A DNA stretch of 64,000 nt, taken from NCBI GenBank assembly GCA_963812335.1, contig CAWEUU010000005.1:124001-188000 (forward strand), given 5' to 3'. Within the stretch, counting starts at the first letter, position 1; the number at the start of each line of letters is the position of its first letter. Below the pieces are notes generated by a model. That model ran no database searches and had not been told where the DNA came from. It saw nothing but the letters and a program-made list of their open reading frames with translations. Positions 9,391 to 18,096 of the stretch are shown one piece after another. Source of the stretch: VRUE01 sp963812335. Its GTDB lineage: Bacteria > Actinomycetota > Thermoleophilia > Solirubrobacterales > 70-9. Made by a program: the position numbers and the translations under genes.

Positions 9391-11335
9391 GGGGGCCGGG
9401 CGAGACCAGGCAGTTGTCGCGGTCGGCCATCGCCAACGGCTTGTCGGCAGGGAAGGCGGTGAGCAGCGCGTCGGCGATCAGCCGCCCGCGCGCCGCGTAG
9501 CCCTCGGAGGTGAAGTGGATGCCGTCGGGGATGAACCACGGCTCGCGCACGTCGGAGGCCCAGTCGTAGATCCGCATGTGGGGGAAGCGGTCGCAGGCTT
9601 CCAGCAGGGCCTGGTCCCACTCCTTCATGTTCTTCGCCGAGTAGGGGCCGCCGTCGACGATCGACTTGACGTTCACCCACATCACCGGTTCGTCGCCGAT
9701 CGTCGCCATCATGCTGTCGATCCGGTCGTCGTAGGTGACGGAGGAGCCGACGGCGACGTTGGCCGCCTCGTTGGTCCCCATCGCCAGCACCCAGCAGCCT
9801 TCGAAGCCTTCGTTCTTCCACGCTTCGGCGACTTCCTGGGCGTTGGGCAGCCCTTCGAAGTTCTCGTAGATCGAGCGCGCGCCGGAGACCTCGAGGTGCT
9901 GCGTGGTCGCGCCGACGCGAGCGTACTGGGAGCTGATCAGCTTGTTCGGGGGCAGATACTCTTCGGAGACGAGCCCCTCCGAGGTCGAGTCGCCGATGTG
10001 GACGACTCCTTCGCAAGAGGTGGCGAGCGGGCCGGCCCGCGTCTTCTTCGCCCTGACCGTCTTCGCCACCGTTTCCGAGCCGATCGCCCGCTCCTCGTGC
10101 GAGACACCGACCCCGGCCAGCCCGGCGAGTGCGACCGCGGCGACCGCGGCGCTGCCGCCGACGACCGCCCAGCCGCGCCCGGTGAGGCGCTCGAGCCGCA
10201 ATTCCCCGGCGCGCCGGCGTGCCCAGAGGCGGCCGAGCGCGCCGTGGCGGATCGGGTTCTCGACGTAGCGCCAGGAGAGCTCGGCGACGCCCATGATCGC
10301 GCCGACCTGGAGGATCGCCCGCGCCAGGTCGGCGCTCTGCGCGGTGTCGGGGGTGGTCAGGACGACGATCGGCAGCGTCCAGAGGTAGATCCCATAGGAG
10401 CGTTCGCCGATCCAGCGCATCGGCCGGCAGCCGACGATCGGGCCGAGCCGCGAGGCCGGGTGGGCGAGTGAGGCGACGGCGAGCACCGAAGCCAGCGAGA
10501 GCAGGGCGAAGCCGCCGCGGTAGAGGAAGGGTGAGAACTCGTCGGTGCGCCAGAACATCAGCGCGATCGCGAAGAGGCCGAGGGCCCCCGCTGCCTCGAT
10601 CGTGCGGCGCGCCTGCGGGGCGATCCGGGCGTGCAGGAGGCGGCTCGGCCAGAGCATCGCCAGCGCCGCGCCGGCGAGCAGCTCGAGCGCCCGGGTGTCG
10701 GTGCCGTAGTAGACGCGTGAGGGGTCGAGCGAGGGGCTGTAGAGGATCGCCATCAGCGCCCCCGAGCAGAGCGCCAGCCCGGCGGTGACGAGGGCGAGGC
10801 GGGGGCGCGTGCCGGTGGCGTGCTTGATCTCGGGGACGAAGCGCAGGCCCGCCATCAGCAGGAAGGGCCAGACGATGTAGAACTGCTCCTCGACCGAGAG
10901 CGACCAGAGGTGGTTGAGCGGCGAGGGTGCCGCGAAGCGGTCGAAGTAGGAGACGTCGTGGAGGATCAGCCACCAGTTGTTGAAGTAGGCGGCGGCGCTG
11001 AGCGCGGCGCTGCGGAAGTCGGGCGGCTGGTGCGGGCCGATCAGGGTCACCCAGGCCATCACCACGATCAGCATCAGGAACAGCCCCGGCAGCAGGCGGC
11101 GGGCACGGGCGAGCCAGAACGACTTCAGCCTGATCCCGCCCTTGCTCACCTGGTTGAGCAGGATGTCGGTGATCAGGTAGCCGCTGAGGGTGAAGAAGAC
11201 GCCGACCCCGAGCAGCCCGCCTTCGGCCCAGGTGAAGTTGAGGTGGTAGACGATCACGCCGAGCACGGCGATCGCCCGCAGGCCGTCGAGGCCCGGCATG
11301 TAGCGCCCCTGCCCGCGCTGTACCGGCCTAGGCAT
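9374..11335 (-). CDS. Acyltransferase 3 (OafA-like) membrane protein with C-terminal SGNH domain
   Basis: A 653-residue fusion. Residues about 10-400 are the ten-helix acyltransferase-3 module: MPGLDGLRAIAVLGVIVYHL carries the conserved Arg and His, followed by GVGVFFTLSGYLITDILL and NHLWSLSVEEQFYIVWPFLL. After a last transmembrane segment (VVGGSAAVAAVALAGLAGVG) comes an extracytoplasmic SGNH domain: VVHIGDSTSEGL (Ser block), WVLAMGTNEA (Asn block) and FIPDGIHFTSEGY (Asp-His block). Such fusions O-acetylate cell-surface glycans, the SGNH part completing transfer. Start at MPRPVQRG is chosen; MRWSPPMP six codons earlier is possible. The gene overlaps the end of the SGNH gene upstream by 8 bp, so the two are likely co-translated. 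Confidence 0.92.
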   Translation of the reverse strand: MPRPVQRGQGRYMPGLDGLRAIAVLGVIVYHLNFTWAEGGLLGVGVFFTLSGYLITDILLNQVSKGGIRLKSFWLARARRLLPGLFLMLIVVMAWVTLIGPHQPPDFRSAALSAAAYFNNWWLILHDVSYFDRFAAPSPLNHLWSLSVEEQFYIVWPFLLMAGLRFVPEIKHATGTRPRLALVTAGLALCSGALMAILYSPSLDPSRVYYGTDTRALELLAGAALAMLWPSRLLHARIAPQARRTIEAAGALGLFAIALMFWRTDEFSPFLYRGGFALLSLASVLAVASLAHPASRLGPIVGCRPMRWIGERSYGIYLWTLPIVVLTTPDTAQSADLARAILQVGAIMGVAELSWRYVENPIRHGALGRLWARRRAGELRLERLTGRGWAVVGGSAAVAAVALAGLAGVGVSHEERAIGSETVAKTVRAKKTRAGPLATSCEGVVHIGDSTSEGLVSEEYLPPNKLISSQYARVGATTQHLEVSGARSIYENFEGLPNAQEVAEAWKNEGFEGCWVLAMGTNEAANVAVGSSVTYDDRIDSMMATIGDEPVMWVNVKSIVDGGPYSAKNMKEWDQALLEACDRFPHMRIYDWASDVREPWFIPDGIHFTSEGYAARGRLIADALLTAFPADKPLAMADRDNCLVSPGPLSGSS

Positions 11336-12110
11336 AGGCGGAGACCATCGCAAGCGCCGCCCCCAGCAAGGGCGCGTCGGCGGCGAGCTGCATCGCCACT
11401 GCGGCGCCGAGCGAGGTCGCGATCGCCTCGGTCATCGCGGCCTGGCGGCGGGCGAACCTGCGGGCGGTGGGAAGCCCCGGGGCGGACTCGAGCTGCGGTT
11501 CGGCGGGTGCGGCGTGCGAGAGGGCGAGGCAGCCCTCGATCCCGTCGGCGATCAGCCGCGCCCGGTAGTCGGCCCCGGCCGCGGTGGGGTGCAGGTCGTC
11601 GGACTGCATCAGGTCCTTGCGGGCGATCGCGACCGGGGCCCAGTCGGGCACCTGGGTGCCTGGGCGGGCGGCGGCGAAGGAGCGCACGACCCCGTTCTTG
11701 CCCGCGTTGTCGATGCCGTTCACGGTGTATCCGTAGACGCTCGGCACGACCATGCAGCGCTCGCCGACCTGGGCCGCGACCGCGTTCAGGTTGCCGGCGA
11801 GTATCTCCGGGTAGGCCGGGTTGTCGTTGGTGCCGGCATCGAAGACGATCACCGATTGCGAGGGGTCGTAGGCCTCCTTGAACAGCTCGAAGATCTGGTT
11901 GCTGTTGTAGCCGCCGCCGACGTTGGTGGTCAGCCGCACGCCGGGCAGGTGGCGCGGCAGGTAGGGGACCGTCAGCTCCGCGAGGCTGTCGCCGACGACG
12001 AGCACCTCGCCGTTGCCGCTCGCGGCCGCCGCGGGGGCCGGGGCGAGGAGGGTCAGGGACAGGAGCGCCGCCTGCGCAGCCAGCAGAGCGAGCTTGCGCG
12101 GCCCCGGCAT
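11328..12110 (-). CDS. Secreted stand-alone SGNH-fold protein
   Basis: A 260-residue protein with signal peptide (MPGPRKLALLAAQAALLSLTLLAPAPAAAASG) followed by an SGNH fold: VLVVGDSLAELTVPYL (Ser), NVGGGYNSNQ (Gly block), IVFDAGTNDNPAYPE (Asn block) and LHPTAAGADYRARLIADGI (Asp-x-His block as DDLHP). It resembles the SGNH half of the next gene, with which it shares an 8-bp overlap, suggesting joint action on the same surface polymer. The C-terminus has an Ala-rich hydrophobic stretch (AAVAMQLAADAPLLGAALAM) that could anchor it. It is divergent from a lipoprotein gene 23 bp away. Confidence 0.85.
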   Translation of the reverse strand: MPGPRKLALLAAQAALLSLTLLAPAPAAAASGNGEVLVVGDSLAELTVPYLPRHLPGVRLTTNVGGGYNSNQIFELFKEAYDPSQSVIVFDAGTNDNPAYPEILAGNLNAVAAQVGERCMVVPSVYGYTVNGIDNAGKNGVVRSFAAARPGTQVPDWAPVAIARKDLMQSDDLHPTAAGADYRARLIADGIEGCLALSHAAPAEPQLESAPGLPTARRFARRQAAMTEAIATSLGAAVAMQLAADAPLLGAALAMVSAYA

Positions 12111-12133
12111 CCGACGATTCTTACACTACGCCG

Positions 12134-12712
12134 ATGCGCTCTGGGCACGCGGCGATACTTGGCGTAGCGGCGTGCCTGGGGCTGATCCTGCCCGGCTGTG
12201 GCGGCGACGAGGCGACGACGGAGCGCACCGCCACGGCGTCCTTTCACAGCGCCAAGATCGCGATCGGGTCGGGGGAAGAGTCCGCACAGCCGGGGAGGAG
12301 CCGCGCGCAGGCCAGGCCCTCGGCCGCGGCGAAGCGCTGCCGTCGCACCCTGGGCGAGCTCCTCGACGCGATGGAATCGCTCGCCAACAGCCTCGCGGTC
12401 GGGCTCGACTACGAGCGCTACCTCGACGCCGTCAACGGCGTCCGCGCGACCTACGCCGAGGTCGACGCCGACCGCCTCGGCCTCGTCTGCCTCGGCCGCG
12501 TCGCCGGCCCCGCCGAGCGCTCGCTCAACGTCTACATCGACGCCGCCAACAGCTGGGGCGAGTGTCTCGCCGGCGGCTCCTGCGAGACCTCCTCGATCGA
12601 AGCGAAGCTGCAGCGCCGCTGGGAAGAAGCCGCGGAACTGCTCAGCCGCGCAACTGACGCACTTTGCTGCGCAGGAAGCCAGGCCAGGCGCGGGGGCGGC
12701 GGGCGACGGTGA
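12134..12712 (+). CDS. Putative lipoprotein of unknown function
   Basis: A 192-residue predicted lipoprotein. The lipobox is LPGC (Cys22) after a short hydrophobic core (AAILGVAACLGLILPG). The mature part contains four further Cys (KRCRR, GLVCL, GECLAGGSCE) and amphipathic helices (LGELLDAMESLANSLAV, AERSLNVYIDAANSW), and it ends in an Arg/Gly-rich tail. No family was recognised. The last 71 bp overlap the convergent NTF2-like gene, which is long for this window; the coding part past the last helix (TDALCCAGSQARRGGGGRR) may therefore be under dual constraint. Confidence 0.65.
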   Translation: MRSGHAAILGVAACLGLILPGCGGDEATTERTATASFHSAKIAIGSGEESAQPGRSRAQARPSAAAKRCRRTLGELLDAMESLANSLAVGLDYERYLDAVNGVRATYAEVDADRLGLVCLGRVAGPAERSLNVYIDAANSWGECLAGGSCETSSIEAKLQRRWEEAAELLSRATDALCCAGSQARRGGGGRR

Positions 12713-13088
12713 GCGCGACCGGGGTCGAGTCGAAGTAGTTGACCCGTTCGGTCGCGAGGCCGTCGGCGCCAATGACGAAGCGGTCGACCGCGTGCCAGGA
12801 GATCGGGCCGCCGCCGGCGGTGCCGCTGAGTGTGAACTCGATCAGCAGCCCGTCCTCGGTCGCGCCCCAGCGGTGTACCTCGGCGGTCAGGTCGGGGATC
12901 AGCTCGAGCAGTTCGCCGAAGGCCCGCTGGCCGTCGCCGAGGGTGTGGGTGACCGGCAGCATCGGCCCGACAAGGCGCACGTCCGACGCCAGCACGGTAG
13001 CCAGCCCCTGCGGCGTCGGCGCCCGCCAGTACTCGGCGAATCGGCGGGCGAAGTCGGCAGCGGCGCTATGGTCGGGGGCGGATGCCAT
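12642..13088 (-). CDS. NTF2-like (SnoaL-type) fold protein
   Basis: A 148-residue protein with the cone-shaped NTF2/SnoaL fold. ADFARRFAEYWRAPTPQGLATVLASDVRLVGPML covers the first helices and strand; GQRAFGELLELIPDLTAEVHRW and GLLIEFTLSG...ISWHAVDRFVIGADGLATERVNYFD supply the sheet. Proteins of this type are small cyclases, isomerases or binding proteins for hydrophobic substrates. The start MASAPDHSAAADF is preferred because upstream sequence lacks coding character. The 3' end overlaps the convergent lipoprotein gene by 71 bp. Confidence 0.8.
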   Translation of the reverse strand: MASAPDHSAAADFARRFAEYWRAPTPQGLATVLASDVRLVGPMLPVTHTLGDGQRAFGELLELIPDLTAEVHRWGATEDGLLIEFTLSGTAGGGPISWHAVDRFVIGADGLATERVNYFDSTPVALTVARRPRAWPGFLRSKVRQLRG

Positions 13089-13221
13089 GCGAGGCAGCAT
13101 AGAGCCGATCGGGGGAGCCGCTCTCGACGCCCGCCGAGCGCTCGAAGCACTGCGGAGCGAGGCGGCAAAACCTGCGGTGGTGTGTCTTGAACCAGACTTC
13201 TGAGCAGAACAGGATGCGGAC

Positions 13222-14007
13222 ATGAGACCGACCCGGAGCTTCATCGTCTCGATCGCGGCGCTGGTCGCCGTCGCTTCGGCGGCGATGCTGGTCGTCGCCT
13301 GTGGCGGTGACAGTGGGGAAGATGGCGAGGAGTTCGCCGCCGCGGCGGACCGGATCTGCGTCGAGACGGCGGAGCGCGATGTCGCCGAGCGCCCCGGCCG
13401 CTCAACGAGCCAGGTCGAGTATCTGGAACAGCTGCGCGCCTCTCGCGAGCAGACCCTGCGGCAGCTCGAAGGCCTCAGTCCTCCCGGCGATTCGACCGCG
13501 GCCTTCGAGGACTACCTCGCCTCACGGCGCGAGGCCGTCGAACGGCTCGGGGACGGCATCAAGGCGGTCGAAGACGAGAATGCCGGGGCCTACGAACGGT
13601 TCCGCCGCGCCGCCCGCAAGCGGGTCGAAGCAGGCGACGAGCTCGCCGGTGAGGCCGGCCTCGTCGCCTGCGCGGGAACCGTCTCTCCGGCCGAACGCCG
13701 CGCGATCGAGGAGACCGTTGCGATGTCGATCGAGCCCGCCCGCGCCCGGGAGTTCTGCGCAGAGCGCTCGACCGAGGCGATGATCGCCGGCAGCTTCAGC
13801 GGCATCGCCGACTGTGCCCGGCAGCAGTCGCAGCGAGCGGAGACCGAATCCGCCACGATCGTCCGTCTCAGCGGCATCGACGGCGTCTCGGCAAATGCCC
13901 TCGCGGCTCTCGACTACGCCAACGGCGAAAAGGGCCGGTTCGAGGTCTCGCTGCACTTCGAGGACGGCGTCTGGAAGTTCGACTCCGTCTCAGAGCTGTC
14001 CGGGTAG
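13222..14007 (+). CDS. Putative lipoprotein of unknown function
   Basis: A 261-residue predicted lipoprotein with signal MRPTRSFIVSIAALVAVASA and lipobox VVAC (Cys27) followed by GGDSGEDGEE. The mature region is strongly helical and charged, with coiled-coil-like stretches (QVEYLEQLRASREQTLRQLEGL, RREAVERLGDGIKAVEDENAGAYERFRRAARKRVEAGDEL), then a C-terminal beta-like segment (GRFEVSLHFEDGVWKFDSVSELSG) like those of DUF4878-type lipoproteins. No enzymatic motif is visible. It overlaps the end of the convergent glycosyltransferase gene by 18 bp. Confidence 0.72.
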   Translation: MRPTRSFIVSIAALVAVASAAMLVVACGGDSGEDGEEFAAAADRICVETAERDVAERPGRSTSQVEYLEQLRASREQTLRQLEGLSPPGDSTAAFEDYLASRREAVERLGDGIKAVEDENAGAYERFRRAARKRVEAGDELAGEAGLVACAGTVSPAERRAIEETVAMSIEPARAREFCAERSTEAMIAGSFSGIADCARQQSQRAETESATIVRLSGIDGVSANALAALDYANGEKGRFEVSLHFEDGVWKFDSVSELSG

Positions 14008-15246
14008 GCCGCCGGCGGCCGCGGAACGCGGCAGCAATGCCTCCAACTCGTCCGCGCCCGCGCCGGGCCCCGGCGCCGCGGCAATCGTCGTCGCCATCCG
14101 CTGCGCGCCCGGGCGCATCGCCCGCGCCTGCCTGTAGGCGTCGCGCAGGCGCTCCGCGCTGAGCTGCTTGCGCTTCACCAGCACCCCGGCGCTGGCCGCT
14201 TCGACCCGCCGGCCGCTCTCCAGCTGGTCGCGACCCCAGCCGACCACGCAGAGGGGCACTCCCGCGGCGAGCGACTTCTGGACGATGCCCATCCCGCCGT
14301 GGCAGATCACGGCGTCGGCCCGTTGCAGGATCGGATCGTGGGGGAGGAATCGCTCGACCCGCGCGTTCGGCGGTGGGCTGAAGCCGGCCGGGTCGTTGCC
14401 GGCGGTGGTCGCGATCACCTCGACGTCCTCGTCCGCGAGCGCCTCCAGCGCCGTCTCGACCAGCGCCTCGTCGCCCTGGTACTCGCTGGAAGCGGTGACG
14501 AGCGCCAGCGGCCGCTCGATCTCCGCCAGCCAGTCCGGAGCGACCCGATCGGGCTCCCAGCGGCCGGGTCCGACGAAGCGGAAGGACGGCGGCCAGTGCC
14601 GCCGCGGGTAGTCGAGCTCGCGCACGGTCATGTAGAGGAGCCGCGGCGGACGGGTCCAGAGCTCGGTGAGCGTGGCGAGTGGGGCGGCGCCGGCGCCGGC
14701 GCGGACTGCGTTCAGGTCGGCCAGGAACTTGCGGTTGAGGCCGAGTTCGGCGAGCTTCCAGAGGGCGGCGTTGCGCAACCGCCCGAGCGGCCCGCCGAGT
14801 GGCCGCATGCCGGGCCCGAACACCGGCACGTCCGGCGAGGGGATCCCGGCGAAGAATGGTGAGAATGCCGCCCAGGGGATCCCCGAGGCCTCGGCCGCCG
14901 CGGGCGCGCCCCAGGCGTTGATGTCGGTGATCAGCAGGTCGGGCCGCTCGCGCTCGATCGCCCCCCGCACGTCGGCGATCTCGAAGGGCGCCCTTTCGAG
15001 GAAGCGGCCGAAGGTCTTCGCGATCGCCTCCGACTCCTTGCTCGCCTCCCAGTCGTTGATCGGCAGCGCCTCGATCTCGGCCGCCATCGCCGCCGCCTCG
15101 ATCCCCTGCTCGCGGACCGCCGCGAGCTCACCCGCCAGCGTCCAGACCTTGACCCGGTGGCCGCGCCGCGCCAGCTCGGCGAGGATCGGCGTCAACGGGT
15201 AGAGGTGTCCGCGCGCCGGCGTCGTGAAAGCGCAGATCGTGCTCAT
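13990..15246 (-). CDS. GT1-family (UGT/MGT-like) glycosyltransferase
   Basis: A 418-residue GT-B fold glycosyltransferase. The N-terminus FTTPARGHLYPLTPILAELARRGHRVKVWT is the acceptor-binding half with the catalytic His-like region; the C-terminal half has the nucleotide-sugar signature ILQRADAVICHGGMGIVQKSLAAGVPLCVVGWGRDQLESGRRVEAASAGV. Such enzymes glycosylate small lipophilic acceptors (macrolides, terpenoids, flavonoids). It overlaps the preceding TetR gene by 4 bp (ATGA), so it is probably controlled by that regulator, a common arrangement for detoxification glycosyltransferases. Confidence 0.9.
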   Translation of the reverse strand: MSTICAFTTPARGHLYPLTPILAELARRGHRVKVWTLAGELAAVREQGIEAAAMAAEIEALPINDWEASKESEAIAKTFGRFLERAPFEIADVRGAIERERPDLLITDINAWGAPAAAEASGIPWAAFSPFFAGIPSPDVPVFGPGMRPLGGPLGRLRNAALWKLAELGLNRKFLADLNAVRAGAGAAPLATLTELWTRPPRLLYMTVRELDYPRRHWPPSFRFVGPGRWEPDRVAPDWLAEIERPLALVTASSEYQGDEALVETALEALADEDVEVIATTAGNDPAGFSPPPNARVERFLPHDPILQRADAVICHGGMGIVQKSLAAGVPLCVVGWGRDQLESGRRVEAASAGVLVKRKQLSAERLRDAYRQARAMRPGAQRMATTIAAAPGPGAGADELEALLPRSAAAGGLPGQL

Positions 15247-15839
15247 CGCTTCCGGCCGATCTCGATCGTCGCCGCGACCGCCTCGGTGATCGAGCGCTCG
15301 GTCTCCGCCCGACCGAGGCCGCCATCGCGGCGCAGCAGCTTCCAGGTGTATACGTCGCAGGTGGCGACGAGCTGGGCTATACGGCGACGGTGGGTACGGG
15401 CTTCGAGCCCGGCGAGCAGCGGGCCGAGCTTCTCCTCGACCCAGCGGCGGTGCATCGCCCGCCCCTCGGCGAGGATCGCGTCGATGCCCTCGTCGGCGCC
15501 CTCCTCGGCGAGCAGCCGCAGCACCCCGTCGCCCTCCCGCTCGTAGTGGGTAACGAGGTTGGCGACCGCCGCCTTGATGTCTCCGACGGGAACGGCGAAC
15601 CGTTCGGCTTCGACTCGCGACCTGCCCTCGCGGATCGAAGCCGCGACTAGGCCGTCGCGGCTGCCGAACTGACGCAGCACGGTGCGCTCGGAGACGCCCG
15701 CCCGCTCCGCGACCTGCGCCAGCGGCGCGCGCGGGTCGCCGATCTCGAGCGCCGCGTCGAGGATCGCGGAGCGGGTCGCGGCGACCATCGCGGCGCGTTG
15801 ACCCATCTCATAGCGGCGGGTGGGGGGAGCGGCGACCAT
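15243..15839 (-). CDS. TetR-family transcriptional regulator
   Basis: A 198-residue regulator. The N-terminal helix-turn-helix is visible in RSAILDAALEIGDPRAPLAQVAERAGVSERTVLRQFGSRDGLVAASI (residues about 22-70); the rest is the helical ligand-binding and dimerisation domain. It is translationally coupled to the downstream glycosyltransferase gene, whose expression it likely represses in the absence of a ligand. The upstream region (15840-15903) contains an AT-rich stretch (TCATTATGACAGCAAATTGC) that would hold the promoter and operator for both this gene and the divergent SprT-like gene. Confidence 0.9.
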   Translation of the reverse strand: MVAAPPTRRYEMGQRAAMVAATRSAILDAALEIGDPRAPLAQVAERAGVSERTVLRQFGSRDGLVAASIREGRSRVEAERFAVPVGDIKAAVANLVTHYEREGDGVLRLLAEEGADEGIDAILAEGRAMHRRWVEEKLGPLLAGLEARTHRRRIAQLVATCDVYTWKLLRRDGGLGRAETERSITEAVAATIEIGRKR

Positions 15840-15903
15840 TTGGTGTCAGTCATTATGACAGCAAATTGCGATCGCGGTAAGCGGCCCCGATGCTCCGCAG
15901 CCA

Positions 15904-16436
15904 GTGGAAGACTTCCTCCCGATGGTGTCCAGGCTGCTCAGACGCAGGGCAAGGAAGAAGGCGCCGCGGGCACCGGCGCCCTGGCCGAGCACGCCGCTTC
16001 AGCCCCGCCGCCCCCCGTCCTATTACATGGTCGCCGGCGTGGCGCTGGACCGCGAGCTCGAGCGCCTGCGCGGGCTGCCGGTCTTCGCCGCCGGCCCGCT
16101 GGCGACCCACCGGCCCACGCTGAAGGTGCGCCGGGCGAGCAATCGGCCGAACAAACTCGGCTTCGCCGTCCCCGCCGAGTTCCGACTCCAGGTCACCGCC
16201 TACCCGGGGATCGGCCGGGGGACATCCTCGAGACCCTGCTGCACGAGCTGACCCATCTCCACGTCGGCCGTGCCGCCGAGGCGCACGCCTGGCACGGTCG
16301 CACCTTCAAGGCGGCGCTGGCGACGGCGATGCGCGAGGCCTACGGCGTCGAGATCCCGCCTCCGCCCCATACCCGCCATGGGGTTTACGCGGAGGCGATC
16401 GCCGCGATCCGGCCCCGGGCCGGAACCGGGGCCTAG
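15904..16436 (+). CDS. SprT-like zinc metallopeptidase, split by a frameshift
   Basis: Two reading frames together encode a SprT-like protein. The first frame runs from ATG at 15904 (an internal ATG at 16027 is also possible) through LDRELERLRGLPVFAAGPLATHRPTLKVRRASNRPNKLGFAVPAEFRLQVTAYPGIGRG. The other frame continues from about 16221 with DILETLLHELTHLHVG, then HAWHGRTFKAALATAMREAYGVEIP, ending at TAG. HELTH plus the downstream His is the zinc-binding pattern of this family. One added G in the G5 run at 16217-16221 would join the frames, so this is either a sequencing or assembly indel or a recent inactivation. Substrate unknown. Confidence 0.7.
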
Positions 16437-17973
16437 CGAATCAGCAGCAGCTTGCCGCGGCGGTGGGTGGCGCGCTGGCCGCGCGGGGCGACCCAGAGGT
16501 CGAGCCTGGCCTTCATCTTGCGGTGGCGGCGCAGCAGCCTGCGGCCCGGCTTGGTCAGGCGCGCGACGACGACGCGCTTGCGGCCGGCGCGTTTGACGAA
16601 GGAGCGAGCGATGACCCGCTTGCCCTTCCTGACGACGGCGCGGACGCGGCCGCAGCGGAGCCGAGCAGGCGACGCGGGCGACGACGCAGCTTGCCCCGCT
16701 TGAGGCGCGCCTTCTTGAGCAGCTTGGTGTGCACGCCGACGCGGGATGCGACCGGCGGGGCGGGGGGAGCGCCTGCGCTCGAGCCAGGCCCGGCCGGGGG
16801 GGCGGCGGGGGAGTCGGGCAGGATCGTCAGCTTCAGCGTGTCGATCTCCTTGCCGCCGCTCTTGTTGATCGGGATCGTCACCGCGCCGGCGGCGCCGTCG
16901 CTGTAGGGGTTGCCGTACATGTCGGCGTACTGATCGATCACGCCCGCGTACTGCTCGAAGGCCGGGAACGGCGCGGGGCTCGTGCGGGCGGCGGCGAAGG
17001 CGGGCTGGTCGAAGCCGACTTCGCAGTAGGGTTGGGCTACGTCGGTTTTCCGGTATTTCGCTTGGCAGAAGTTGATCGCGTCGTTGCCGTAGCGGCCATC
17101 CCAGTAGCCGGCCATGAAGCCGACGAGGACGTCGTGGCGGATCTGCCCTTCGAGGTCGTTGTTCGTGTTGGCACCGGTGTAGATGTCTTCGATCAGCTCG
17201 GGGCCCGGCATCGTGATTTTGGCGGGGGCGGGTTGCGGTCCTTCGCTGGTCCCATTGAGGACGATCGAGCCGTCGGCCTCGAACGTGCCGGAGTAGGCGG
17301 AGCTGGTGAATTCGCCACTGCCGGGGCCAGAGAAGGTGCTGTGCAGTTGGATCGTCTTGCCGTTCATCGAGCGCACGTATTCGCCGAGGTCGGGATAGGC
17401 GTCGGTATGGGTCGGCGAGAGCACGCGGACGATTTCGCCGCCGTTGCGCACAGTCGCGGCGGGGCCGCCGGGGATCGCCTGCAGGGCGGAGAAGATCGTG
17501 TCCGCGTTGGCCGAGCCGAGTTCGTCGACGTGTTCGCCGCCGGAGTAGGAGTCGAGGCGCATCCCGATCCCGAACTGATCGACGGCGGTGAGGTTGGCAA
17601 CGTCACCTTCGCCGCCGTCCTCGGTCAGCTCGATCCAGCCGTAGCGGGTCGGCGAGTCGGCGTCGAATTCGGTAACCCCCGCTTCGAAGGAGACGTAGAT
17701 CCGCCCCGAGACGATGTGATCGATCGTCAGCTCCAACGGTCCACCGCCGCCGAGTTTCTGCGGCACTCCGTTTTCGGCCCCGGTCACTTCGTAGCCGGGT
17801 TCGTTGCTGGCGACCGTGACCCAGACACCGTTCGGATGCGCGACCCCGCTCTGGTCGTCGATTTCGACTTTCACCGCCTGCGCCGCGGCCGGGAGGGCGA
17901 GCATGGCCAAGGCGGCGACGAGGACGAGGATCGGCTGAGACATCCGGCGCAGGCACTTCCGAGGCTTGGGCAT
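16433..17973 (-). CDS. Secreted GH64/thaumatin-like beta-1,3-glucanase-type protein, split by a frameshift
   Basis: An exported protein with signal peptide (RRMSQPILVLVAALAMLALPAAAQA) and a domain resembling GH64 beta-1,3-glucanases: GVWVTVASNEPGYEVTG, GRIYVSFEAGVTEFDADSP, RYGWIELTEDG...NLTAVDQFGIGMRLDSYSG and a C-terminal IDQYADMYGNPYSDG. The domain ends near residue 385 and a Pro/Ala linker follows. In the initial frame the protein ends at 16555 with low-complexity Ser/Ala sequence. In another frame a plausible basic beta-domain (CGRVRAVVRKGKRVIARSFV...) continues to TAG at 16433, which would give the usual 4-bp overlap with the convergent gene. The shift lies at about 16640-16700. Catalytic activity is not proven from the sequence. 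Confidence 0.7.
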
Positions 17974-18096
17974 GCCCGATGATCGGCAATCGGCGCTCGC
18001 TCCTTTAGAGAGTCCGCCTAAAACGCCCGTGCGCCCCCGGCGGCGATATCCATGCGAGCTTGAGTCGAAACGGACCGAATGGTGGTCCTGGGGTCT

